Below are positions 11,617-23,900 of a stretch of DNA of 64,000 bases, one piece after another. A model generated the notes under the pieces. The model was not told where the DNA came from and made no database searches. It saw nothing but the letters and a program-made list of their open reading frames with translations. This stretch comes from Hirudo medicinalis (lineage: Eukaryota; Annelida; Clitellata; Hirudinida; Hirudinidae): assembly GCA_011800805.1 (NCBI GenBank), contig MPNW01000038.1, positions 213,475-277,474 on the forward strand, read 5' to 3'. The translations under genes were made by a program, and so were the position numbers. Within the stretch, counting starts at the first letter, position 1; each line of letters starts with the position of its first letter.

Positions 11617-13815
11617 TCACTGGGAAATTGAAGGTAAAAGTTGAACCACGAGTAGAAAAAATGAAACGAGGAATCCAACGACCTGAAATTATTCCATGGA
11701 AAATTTAGTTGCGTTTTCGATTCACATCAGTTCAAAAAAATTGAAGGAAGTGACGTCACGTTATTTGTTAATATTTTTAAAATGAATCATCAATTTACTG
11801 TCAACACAGCATTTCGATCCAAAACAAAAATCTTGAAGACAGAAAAACCTTTGGTTTCTCGACCACACGCAAACAACGTGAGCTGCCGAAGAAAAATGTG
11901 TTTGACACGATCTTATCAAGACAAAAATAAATTAAAGCACAAGAATGTCTTTTAAATATTTCGGAAATTGAAAAATTAAAGAGCTGAAATTCGCTTAAAA
12001 TCACTGATTTTATTTTACCTTTGAAAGCGTTGAAAGATCGATTTTTGAAAGTTCCAGACGTTGAATGTTGTAGTAAATTTCTTCGAGCTGAAATTAATCT
12101 TCATTTGTTTGTACGCTTAAATGATTTTTATCTTTAAAAAACTTCACCTCATTGTTAACCAAAACCCCGCCAACAGCGCACACAACCAACCCTACTGCAG
12201 ACCAAATGATCTTCAACATGTTGGAAACTGTTGATGCCATGTCACTTTCACTCGCTTTCAGGAAGTCGTTCATAAGAGGATTATTAATATTGTAAAAATA
12301 ATAGCATGCTCAGGTTTACTAAAGGTTAGAACAAAATTAATATCCTTTTATACACTCCTGCGAGAAAGAATTGAAATGACTCTATTTAGGAAATGTTGAA
12401 AGTCAGTCGATCAAATTACAACATTTAAATTAGTTTCACCTCAATTTCAAACTCTAAAATGTCAAGAAGTTATTTAATCTTAAAATGATCGAAAATGTAA
12501 ATTAAAAAATAATTTTGAATAATCACAGATATTGTCATGATATTTATGTGAGGCTTATTTATGGATAAATTACGTATTTATGTGATATTTATTATTCACC
12601 TTTAGAATTCCAGACAGCCACGAAGAGCACGATGACAACGAGAGCAGAATGAGAAACACTGCTGAATCCGAGACACCAACAAGCAAACGAGTCCAACATC
12701 GCCACTGAATGTTCCAAAACTTTGTGCCTCCTCAGCAAATCTTCAACATCCTCCTCAGAAATCATCAAGCCAAGTTCACGTGAATCATCAACTCGTTCCA
12801 CTGGTTCTGATCTGCAAAATATTTTTCTTGTTTTCGTATCTCGATGTTCACCTTCAACGTGCGATATTTGCGAGACCTGAGATTTTTGTTTCTTTTCGAT
12901 GATGTTGAAGCATTCAACAAAATATTTGTTAAATCGATTTACTTCTGCTGAAAACAACCAGGATAAATGGAGAAAAAGTGCCAGAGGAAAAGCCACTGAC
13001 GAGGCGGAGAATATGTTGAGGATGAATACAACCACGTTAAATGCCAACTCCAGATCCTTATTTCCAACTTCCAGTGGCAGAAAACTTTCGAATTGAGAGA
13101 ATTTATCTGATGTGAAGAGGATGAAAGAATCGAGAACAACATATGATAGCATGATTAACCAAGTGGTGATTGAAATCCTTTTACTGGTCACAAAAATTGA
13201 TTTCAAACATCCCGGATGGTGAATGAAACACGAAGTTGCATCCTTCAATTTGTTATTGGTGAAGGTCGCGAGCAACAAACTCAACTGGTTCAAAGCGGCA
13301 GAGAGACACCAAGTAAGACCAGCCAACTTCCAAAACATCGCAAGTCCGAGTTTGTCGTTGTTGCGGAAGTAGCAAAGCCATCTCAGAGAATTGAGCCACA
13401 AAAGAATTGATACGACGATCGAATAAATTCGAAAGAATTTCCTTCCGCAATTTTTCGACTTTGGGTTTTTTTTCTGAGTTTCAATGCTTCCATCTTTGTG
13501 TGAATCCACAACGAAGACACCTTCATTGCTTTCTTGCCTTTGATCAGAACTTTCATGAAAAATATCAACAAATTGTCCAAAGATGGCCATAGTGATCGTT
13601 AATGGACTTGATGCTGCCCAGAACTCCTCCGTGGAAATTAATTTTCTTTCAGTTTGCACCATTTCTTCCTGCTTGAATAATTTCGCCTTTTGGCAAGGAA
13701 GGAATTTTGAGGATGTCCTCATTTTAAATTCTCTCGGAATCCGATTAATGGACGAACATTTCAGAAGTAACAATGGCATTAATTGCATTAATTGATGCAT
13801 TTTCAAAAGAAACAT
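11617..13815 (-). CDS. Gustatory-receptor-like seven-TM protein, copy 1
   Basis: Exons (transcribed order): 13815-12600, 12254-12148, 12087-12019 and 11682-11617; about 485 residues, phases 1, 0, 0. Several hydrophobic segments precede a long intracellular-type loop (about 12770-12900) and the last two membrane segments. The final exon reads VVGFLVSFFLLVVQLLPSISQ and stop. SFFLLVVQL fits the TYhhhhhQF motif in TM7 of the insect gustatory receptor superfamily, and short phase-0 exons at the 3' end are typical of these genes. The middle part aligns by eye with copy 2 (VVLD..., ...VAVW/ITVW...). Such receptors are predicted ligand-gated channels or sensors in the plasma membrane; the ligand is unknown. 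The start is the first ATG of the open frame, but MRTSS further in is possible. Confidence 0.75.
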
Positions 13816-14109
13816 TTGATGCTTGAATGCTGGAAGGCATCCTCGTATAAGCGTAATTGCAGTTAATAGATGACATCGTTTGTGTTAATCAAAGTTGCAT
13901 ATAAATTATTTGGATATTTGCAGCAAAAAATCTCGTTCCAAATTCACTAAAACATTCGAATAGTGATGATGAGTATGATGATTGTTATTAATATTGTCGT
14001 TATTGATATTTTTTGACCAAAACAATCAAAAGCAATCTGTCGAAATAAACGAACATCAACCAAAAATTGTTAGACCCCCCAACGTGGCTCGGGATCACCA
14101 TGGGACGAT

Positions 14110-14139
14110 GATGATGATGATCATTATTATTGTTATTAC

Positions 14140-14170
<31 letters not shown>

Positions 14171-14215
14171 TATTATTATTGTTGTTATTGTTATTAGTAG
14201 TAGTAGTAATAGCAT
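14110..14215. repeat. GAT then TTA trinucleotide microsatellite
   Basis: A short ATG/GAT run (about 14107-14122) is followed by imperfect TTA repeats and a TAG run to 14210. Poly-Ile/Tyr and poly-Asn open frames across it on both strands are artefacts of the repeat. Confidence 0.9.
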
Positions 14216-14698
14216 TATAACACGGCAGCAATTTTTTCCAGGAGCATTTAAGTTTAAGTGGATTGTGAATCAAAACATCATTGACTTCCATCCAACCCGC
14301 TAAAAAAATCGAATCATTAAGACTTCAGTTCTTAAATGTTATTATTAACCAAAGTCTTTAGGACGATTCAAACTCATATCTTTGTACATCAAGTTTTTTT
14401 TTTAAAACCATTTCATGTTTTTCAGACGTAATTCTAAATAAGCCGAATAATTGATTATTCTTATTCTTATTGATTATGACTGCATTAAAAAGAACCTTCT
14501 GCAAGAGTTTTCAAAGTAATGATATGATATAACAACCATGCTTTTAAAGAGAATATCTTTAAAGCGCATTTTCCAAACGATTTTTGATCCCTCTTATTCT
14601 AATTCTTTTAAGGTTCTTAATCTCATAAATTTCGATTTGGTAGTGTTGATCATTTGGACATTGGATGGCGATTTCATTTAAAGCTAATTTCATTCAAA

Positions 14699-17461
14699 TC
14701 AATGTTCGGTTGTGTTGTAGGAAGTTGCTTCAGTTGTGTTCACAGAGGAAAAGCTGTAAGGATTCAACTGGACATTCAAGAAGAAAAATGACACCATAAA
14801 TCCGATGATCTGAAATATTTAAATAAATTGAAAAGTATAATCTCACAAATAAATATTAAATATATCTTATGTTGTTGAAATAGTTTTGTTAATTGTTCTA
14901 AAACTATGTTATGTGGTTCTGGGGTACTCGGAAGTTGGTGAGAAGTTGCAGCGAGTAGCTTGTCGTGGTGAAGTTGTCGATAGAAACTTTGTTGTATAAA
15001 GGCTGTAGACAAGTTCCTTAAATGCTTAGAGTTAACTGTTAAATTCAGTTGTTTATTAAACTATTCACTATTGTTTCCGTTGTCTTCTATAATTTTCAAT
15101 ACATATGTGTTGTATCCGTACTACTATGCTCGTTTATTGTCTCAAACTAAACCAAAGGAAGTATGAGTGACCGACTTAATAAAACATTCTTTAGAGGTAA
15201 CAACAAAAAGTACTGAATAATATATTACAATATATTAAATACCTATTCTTAATTATATAATAATTTTCCTAATATTACATCACTACAACAATATGTTTTC
15301 AATATAATTTTAATTTAATTGCTGCAACATCATAAACATTAAGAACATTTGAAACTGCTTATTATTACAATTATTATTTATTTATTGTCATTATTAATTA
15401 TTATTACAAACCCAACTTACATTCAACACGGCATTTCCATCGAGAACAAAAATCTTAAAAACCGTGAATCCAATTTGTTGATGAGTTGTTTTGAAGAGGA
15501 TGAGCTGAATTATGATGTTGATTTAAAATATGATGTGTATAATGTGCTTATTTAAATATTCTAATGGATTATTCATCATTCTTTACTTTTGCTCTTGTTT
15601 CTTCGTCTTCAATATTAAGTTCTTCTAAAATTTTCACAATTCTGTTCGCCTATTATTAATTTGTTTCGAATAAAAATGCACGTAAAAAATTAAGAAATGA
15701 AATTATTAAAATAAAGAAAAAAGTACTTTAATTCTGAGAAAGTACCTTATTAGCAAGTTGAACTCCCCCCAACGCGAGGATGAACAATGACAACGATGAG
15801 AAGAACGTCCAAGAGCTGTTTGAAAGCGTGTAAAGGGTGCTTTTCACAGAATTATTCTCCCAAACTGTTATAAAGAGGAGAAGAACCATGTGGCCCGAAT
15901 GTCCAACCGAATTCAATCCATTGCAAAGATTTGCAAAACCATCTGCTTTGATCAGTCTCTCTGAAATCCTTTTGTGACTTCTGATCCAAAGAAGCAATTT
16001 TGAGGTAAAAGAAGCATCAAATTGAGAAGATTTTATTCGCTTGATTTCTTCCCTTCAACGTAAAATTATGTCATGTCGTATGTCATTTCATGTCGTGGTA
16101 TGTTATGTAGTTTAGGGTTTTCATAAATGTTTGTTGGTCATCAATAATATGTTTAGAACCACTCTGACATCAAACATACACATTTTTAAACACTCTGCAG
16201 TAACAGAGTGAATAATCTTTTCAAATAATATAAGTATTTTAATACTTATTCATAATCAAACTTTCAAAATGGATCTAATAATTTATACAAATTTAATTAA
16301 TTTCATTGCAAAATAAGAATATTAGGATGAACATTCATATGACATTTCATAGCATTTATAGCTTTGAGAATAAATTGGATTTTAGCTTACTCGACAAATC
16401 GATTGAGAGAATCAAACTCTTTAGAGAAAATCATCGAAAGCAAAAGGTTGAACAAAAGGGAGAAATAATTGGCAGCTGCAACGCAATTGTTCAATATGAT
16501 GGATAGGATAGTCAGCAAAGTATACAAATATCCAGAAATGCCAAACTTTGTGTAGAGTTGGTACAGGGTAGTGTCATAACCTTGTACCTAATGAATGACT
16601 TTGCAGTGGAAATAACGTTAAAATGCTTTCACGTTTAAAATTAGCTTTAATGGTATGTTGTAGTTTTGTTTAACCAGATTAAGATTTCTCTTAAATTAAA
16701 GTTGAACTTATTAATGGTAATGGTAAATTAGATAAACAACAAATACTTACAATGAAGTAACTGTTGCAGTCAAGAACTACGTAATAAAACACCAAACACC
16801 AGCAATAAGCACTGCAGAAGAATGATATCCTCTTTATGTAATTTCGCATGTAAGCCCTCCTCTGCTTCGCAAAATTGAGCAAGTAATCAACGTCCTCTTT
16901 CTTACTTCCATTTTTCGACTCTTGACCATTTCTGTAGACTTTTTCCAAATTTCCTGGTTCCTCAGTAACTCCCAAGCTTCCGTAAATGTCAAGCCTCTTC
17001 CATGCCACGTACATGGCTGTGTGATTGAAAGCAGCTGAGAAAAACCAAATTGAAGACACGAGTTTCCAGCAGAGGTCGATTCCATAGACATCGCTTCCCG
17101 TGTATAAGGCAAAAATACGAATGCAATTGGCCCACATGACCACGACTGCTACGAGACTATATCGCTCCAGGCGACTCTTTGGACTTTTATCTCCAAAGTT
17201 TTGCTGTCGTGCCTTGCCTGAAAAGTCCTCTGAAGGTTTAACCAAGTTCTTCTTAAATCGAATCATTGACTGTTCGGGCAAGTCGTACTTTTCAAAATTC
17301 TGTGGTTTGAAACAATAGCCAAAGACTTTCATGCTGTTTATCATGATGGACATGCTACTCCAGACTTCACGAGTTGTCAAAGTAGTGATGAGGTAAGGAT
17401 GCTCCCGATAACTAAATGTTCCGTCATTTCGCTCTTCTAACTCCTCCACCCGCTCGTTCAT
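14699..17461 (-). CDS. Gustatory-receptor-like seven-TM protein, copy 2
   Basis: Exons: 17461(or upstream)-16751, 16587-16391, 16052-15746, 15649-15587 and 14809-14699. Phases 0, 2, 0, 0 all match; about 462 residues from the ATG at 17461. Exon 1 carries the first four hydrophobic segments (LVAVVVMWANCIRIFALYTG and following), exon 2 the next pair ending in NRFVE, exon 3 the pair around MVLLLFITVW and LALGGVQLANK. The last exon, IIGFMVSFFFLNVQL, contains the TM7 motif SFFFLNVQL. Exons 4 and 5 match copy 1 in size (63 vs 69 bases) and phase, so the two are tandem paralogues, same strand, about 0.9 kb apart. The true start is uncertain: the frame stays open to 17533 through a nine-A run. Confidence 0.75.
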
Positions 17462-17890
17462 AGTTTCCAAGCAATTTTCCACTCGTCTCCATGACTTAAA
17501 TCCAAAAACTCTTTTTTTTTTACCTCCATTATCTTAATTGGTGGCTTGTCATTCTAATTTAGTGGAAAAATTGTTGAGCGCAATTAACGCAACTCGGGCC
17601 TTATTGTCAAGCCAGTACAATGCGACATCAATAAATATAAATTTGCCATTTAAATCATGCCGCTATTAATGGAAGAAATCCAACAAGTCCTCAACTTTAA
17701 TGAAAATATTTCTGGAAAATCGTTATTACGCATATTAGCTAGGTTCCATCTGCGCATCATTTTACATTGAAGAAAATGAAAGAAATCATTTTACTTCACA
17801 AAACACCAACTAAAAATCGCCTAACATAAAATTCTGAAATATTTTGTTCAACAGGAAGCCAAAAACTAGCTTACAAAATAATTTTTAAAA

Positions 17891-17896
17891 TTTATT
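17891..17896 (-). promoter_or_regulatory. Poly(A) signal AATAAA for the USP gene
   Basis: TTTATT on the + strand is AATAAA on the minus strand, about 60 bases past the deubiquitinase stop codon. Confidence 0.5.
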
Positions 17897-17955
17897 CAAT
17901 TTTAAATGGAATGTTAAAAAATGTGAAACGTTAAAATTGAACGCTTTTTTTACTT

Positions 17956-20900
17956 TCACATTTTCTCATAAAATAAAAGAATTGCTTCTAGACCAAGGGC
18001 CTTCTTTTCTCTGATCGTCTTCACATTAGAATCACTTGTGTAGTACCATTGACTATCTTCCTCTTGCAGTTCTGTCAAGTTTGTGGTGTAACGAATTGAT
18101 GCAAATGGAGGTTAACACCTCAATAAATTTGGGCAAGCACTTACTAATAAAGACTGAAATAATTTATTTCTATTATCATATTCAAATGCAAACCTCTTTT
18201 GGAGATTGTTGGGTCGTTGCTCTTTCCTAATTCTACCATTTTTTTAATCCATTCTTGTGTAACATCATCCCTGTTGAAGTTCATAAACTTTATGAATTCC
18301 TTAAGTCTCTCTGCAGTGTCTTTTCTTGTTTTTATGCAGGCAATGTAATGGCCAAAATCCATTGTGCCAGAATGTTCCACAACACCATAAAGGTCATACA
18401 GATTTTTTGTTTTGTATTGGATGGTGTAAGGAGCCAAATCCAAGACCTTAGGGTAACTCACTGGAACAGAACATTTTACAAATCCTCCATATTGTGTCTG
18501 AAAACACACTCAATGTTAATGATAAGCATCACAAACAGATAAGACTTTGCAATGGAAAACCTGTTCAAATCTTTGCAAGTGAATTACCAGTACAGGTGGT
18601 AAATCAATCAACAAGGAACGATCGTAAGCAATGGGGAGATCATCTTCAATGCGAATTAATAATCGAATTAAATTCAATTTTAGTGCTTATCACTTAATAC
18701 ATATTCTATAAAATTTTAGTTTTTTTCATAATCCAAAATGTATAATTTTAAGTGATAATGCCTCATTTCTTTTTTGGATGATATCAGCAGTCCACCGAGC
18801 ATTGAATTTTATCAATAATTAGTGATTCAATACCTAATTCTGGATCTCCTCGGAAGCACCGACAGAAGTACGTGGTCGTGTCTCTCCTCGTGTGGTATTC
18901 GAGGCAGACCTCGACCGATTTACTTCGATCTTCGTGATCTGATTTTGCAGGTATTTCCCTCATCATCAGTTGAATAAGGGGTGAGTTGCACTTAGTCACA
19001 CAGCCCGGGTCTTTATTATTTAACATTAAATTATTATATTCCTGAATTCTGTTTTTAGTCACTTTTTAAGAGATGATATAAAATGCAAATTGATAGTCAT
19101 TTGTACGTAATACTAAGTAAACATAAGTAAGTATACAGCCATTGCTCAAATCTAATAACCAATGTTTATATTTGATAATTAATAATATTAATAATAATAA
19201 TAACAATAATAATATTAATAATAATAACAATAATAATATTAATAATAGTAATAATTATATTTAATTGTATTTAATAATAATAATAATAATAATAACAATA
19301 ATAATATTAACATTAATAATAGTAATAATACATAATTATATATTCATAAAGGATGGTTAATAACCAATTTGATGGAATGGTTTTTCCAATAAAAAAAATA
19401 AATCAAGAAAACTTTACCTTCAATTGTGTTCTGAAACAAACATTAAACATTCTACTTCAGATTACATTAACATTGAATGTGATGAATTCTAACCAACTTT
19501 ACATTGTTAATAAACTGTTATTGGCTTAAGAATTGTTTTAAAGTGAAGCTGATATCATTTTTATTAACTTAAAATATAAATTTGTTTGCATTTGTCTCAA
19601 CAGAAGAAACACACTTGAACAATTTTTGACAAGAAGGCTGAAAATTTAGGAACTCACATCATTTAAAGGAAAAGATATTGGCAAAGACAAATCATAAAAT
19701 TGTTCCACCAAGTGATAATCCTGAGTAAAACCACATACTTAATTTCAATCTAGCATTTTCATTCAAGTAAACTTGATTTCCTTACTTGGTGGCATTTTAA
19801 GCAGTGGTATAATCTAAAACATGTCCTCTAAAAACTTTATCAATAACTGTCTGAGAATTATCAAATATCTGTGAAATTGATTCAAGCATTATATTTCTAT
19901 TCAATTTTTAATTCATCTTTGAAGACACAAAGTCAAGAAGAAAACACCTTTTTTTCTTCTTTAGCAAGGCCTTGACAGAGGTGTCTGATCAGTTCATGAC
20001 TGTCTTCTTGTTTATAGCCAAGAAATCTCTTCGAACTAAAAAAAATTTCTCATAAAATCTTTTAACTGTGATCGCAAAAACGTGTGACGACCTTTGCCGA
20101 ACATTTATTAAGATTTCTTGTGGATTGGGAGGACCAAAATAGAAATTTAACATACTTTGCAAAAGAGGGCAACCCTAGAATGGAATACTTCACTGAAAAC
20201 TAATGTCTGAACATGAAACAACATCATTTAATATAATTAAACATTATTTTAAGTAAAACGTTTTTAAGTTAAACTCAAAAGTTTAAATGTCCAACCTTTA
20301 CAGAACGTTCTGTAAGATTTTTCAAAAGATGCCCAAGAATGTGGGTCTGGTAAAGGGCCTTAAGAAGACAAGTACTTTTTGAAATATCTTCTCATTTAAA
20401 TTAACAATTTCATACCTGAAGTGCAGAATTGAAATAACAAGTGTTGCCAAGGTTTTCAAGAGGACGTGGTTTAAAATCAATCGCAGATGACTAAAACATG
20501 AAATATAATATCACAAGTAAATGAGAATAAATGCATCATTTCATAGTTTAAGTCCACTGATAATCTAAAAACAAATGGTAAGGAGTTAATTTCTCTAAAT
20601 CTTATCTTAGTGAATTATGAGAATAATATTTAATCTTTGTAATGAATATTGCTTAAAACCACATAACTAAACTAAACCTAACTACAATCTCTGTAACTTC
20701 AGGTTCCTTTTTCTTTCCCAAATTATAATAAAATCTAAAATTATTATTGCTCCCATCTTCCAAGAGACTTGTTTGTTACTGATTCATGTGATATGTTTCA
20801 AACATTTGCAAGAATCTAGTTATGATTTAACAACAACAAAATGAGGAGATTAGAATGGCATTTTAATGTGGTATTAAGTAGATCTTTCATGAAGTGATTT

Positions 20901-23900
20901 AGTATAAAGCAAAGTAAAACCATTTTCTTCTTCTTATGTTGATCTTTTTCTTCCTCCTTGTTTTTCCTTTTGTGTCCTGAGGCTTTTACTTCTCTGTTCT
21001 CACTTTGTTCTTGAATCTTGGACTGATCGGCAAACATGTAAACATTACATATATATAATTTTTGGGACTATTGATTATAAATCTCTTGATGATTAACATC
21101 TATCAACTCTTACATCAAAATCCTTTTCTTCTAATTGTTCTTTCTTAGTTTCATTTTTCATCTAAAAAAAATCCCTTAATATTGCAAGCAAACTTCATAA
21201 TTAGATTGAAAAGCGAACATGATTATCATTAGATAATAATTGATGTTTCATATTTTGTCGTTTAAAACCTTTATCACCACATAATAATACAGAAAATCTT
21301 GGCTTTTGAATGTGTGGTTCTTCAAGCTCTTTGGAACTTTTATATTCTCCTTTCTTTTTAAGTTAAATTTCTTTTTAATTCATAAAATCAATGAGATTCA
21401 TTACAGATAACCTTCAACTGGTCAATTTATTATCTTGTTTAAATATGATAAACATCTCACATTAATACATCTCATATTAATACTATTACCATCATGTCCT
21501 TGTCATCTGTAAAATCTTCTGATTTCATTTCCAGCTGCCCTTCATAATCCAAACTTTGATTCTTTGTTCCAGGTTCAATTGAAGAATCCTTGTTTGGACC
21601 AACCTTTATAGTTTTAATGCAGAATATTTAGTCAAATATTTACCACTTTGCATATTATGACAAATGTTTACAAATGTCAATTATTATGAGGTGGTATTTC
21701 ACTTTGTGAATTTGTGGTTCTGTGGAAGAATTTCTATCATTTTTTATGTTCCTTCCCTTTTCATGCTTAAAATGTGATTAATAGTCATCAGTTAATTTAA
21801 CAGTTATTTCATTTTAAAATAATTATCAAAATTCAATTACTATTCAGCAGACATCATTGAAATTTAAATTGAAAATCAAAATGTGAAAAAGTCCACAAAT
21901 CTCAAACAAATTTCTTAATAATAATAATAATAATAATAATAGTTAATTTATAATGCGCCATTTGCATAGCGTCAGAGGCGCCTAAATTAACCTGCATTTT
22001 ATGATTTTTGCAAAACAAAAATCAAGAAAAGAAACCTTTTTGCCTTGCGAAGGTTGTTTTTCACTTTGTTCTTGATTCTTTATAATCATTTGAATTGCAA
22101 TTATTGTCATTTCTAAGAATATCAACAAAATTGGTACACATGTCTTAAGACTTAATATTTAAGCGAATTCACTTTTTAAACATAGACCATTCTGGGAAAT
22201 AACACACTACGCACATTTATTGCCAAACAAAGATAATCTTTATGAAGCTCATAGAAATCATTGAGCAATGCTATCACCATGACATTTCATATCTTATTTA
22301 GAAGCAGGTTTTGTAAATAGATGCATCCTCTAACGTTATTAATATCTTCATTATATATACCATTGTGATAACACAGTCATCCTTTGGAAGATCCATTCCA
22401 GTCTTGCTTCTAAAATCCTGACTTTGATCTTGACCAAACTGGATTATCTCTTGTCTGATGTTCTACAAAATTTAAGCAAAAGATTTCATGAAATTTTAGA
22501 ACAGGATAACTTAATAAAATATCACCATTTTCAAAAACATAAAAAGACTAAATGAGAAAAAGATACAATGTTATTCACAAATTTTGTGCATTTGCTCTCA
22601 ACTTGCTCATTTCTTCAAAATGTTTAATTCAAAATTTAAAAATGATGAAATTTTAAATTTTCATCCATCCATTGAAAAAGGTGAAGGCAAGAAGCAGTCA
22701 AAGACATGTGAAATAAGAATGACATTTGAATCAGATAAATACTTCACAAATTTCAATAAATTTGAATTTCATATGCAATGTGATTTGCTTGTGCAACATG
22801 CTCAAAGCAGAAAGTCGATGGACCTGGAACTGAAGGGTTACAAAACAGACCTCTTCCCCATCAAGGTTGGCGCAAGGGGGATCAGCAGGTCGACTTATGC
22901 TTTTCTCACTAAGATTGGATTGTCTAGCCGAGAAAGAATGAAGGAAATGGCTGAATGTCATTCCGGATCTGGCAAATGAGTAGCCGGAAGAAGTCTTCTG
23001 AGGCCTTGCCAGAAAGCCAGGAGAAAGCCGTCAATCTCCGGTGTCGATGAACCACCGAAATGACGGGGCCGACTCCTTGCCGAGAAGTGCGGTATTATTG
23101 GGAGAAATGGGCCAGCCACAGGCTTGCAAATTGCTAGCGACTGCCATCCAAATTAGGTTGAATAAAAGCCCAAGACCAAGTCCTGAAACTTTTGATCTCT
23201 GATTGCCACTACTAAGATAATTTAGGCCCCAGTTTGCATATATTAAGTACACGGCATGAAGAAACCACCGAGAGCTTTCATGGTCGCTGTAGGCGACTGA
23301 GGTGGATGTGATCGACACGAGAAGGCCAAAGAGAGCCTCACATTCTTGAAAGTTGCCGGCTTCCGAGCAATGTAATAAGCTACATAAAGAAACCAATGAG
23401 AGCTTTCAGTCGCTTCGGTCCGAGCGGTAATTGTCGGCATAAGAGGGCAGACGAGAGCTTCTCGTAGCCAAAGATAACGTCGTGTCCTGAAGACAAAAAG
23501 TGACGGGGACGTCCGGCCGATCGCCCCTGAAAACATGAGGAGAATCATAGGACTGAAACGTTTGAAGATGGGGAGACTCCTCTGAGGATCCCTGGTGGAG
23601 CATTAAGAATGAAAATAGCAATTCAAATGCTATCTTTTTGGTTTTTATTTCATGTTTGTTTTCATTTTGTTCTTCATTCTTTGACTTGTTGACAAATTCA
23701 TGAATGTAAGATTATTAGCATTATAATTATTTAATTTTTTGAAGATCCATAAGATGGATCATATATCCATATTAAATATCCATATGAAAGCATTTTAACC
23801 ATATCTTATTTATTTGTTAATATTATTGCCGCGTGCAGGAACGCAACCCGTTCGGCCGACTGTTACTGTTATGACTGATTGTTACGATTACACTACCGTG

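Noticed and set aside
14000..14215. Open frames on both strands rich in Ile/Tyr or Asn
   Set aside because: They are translations of a TTA/GAT microsatellite.
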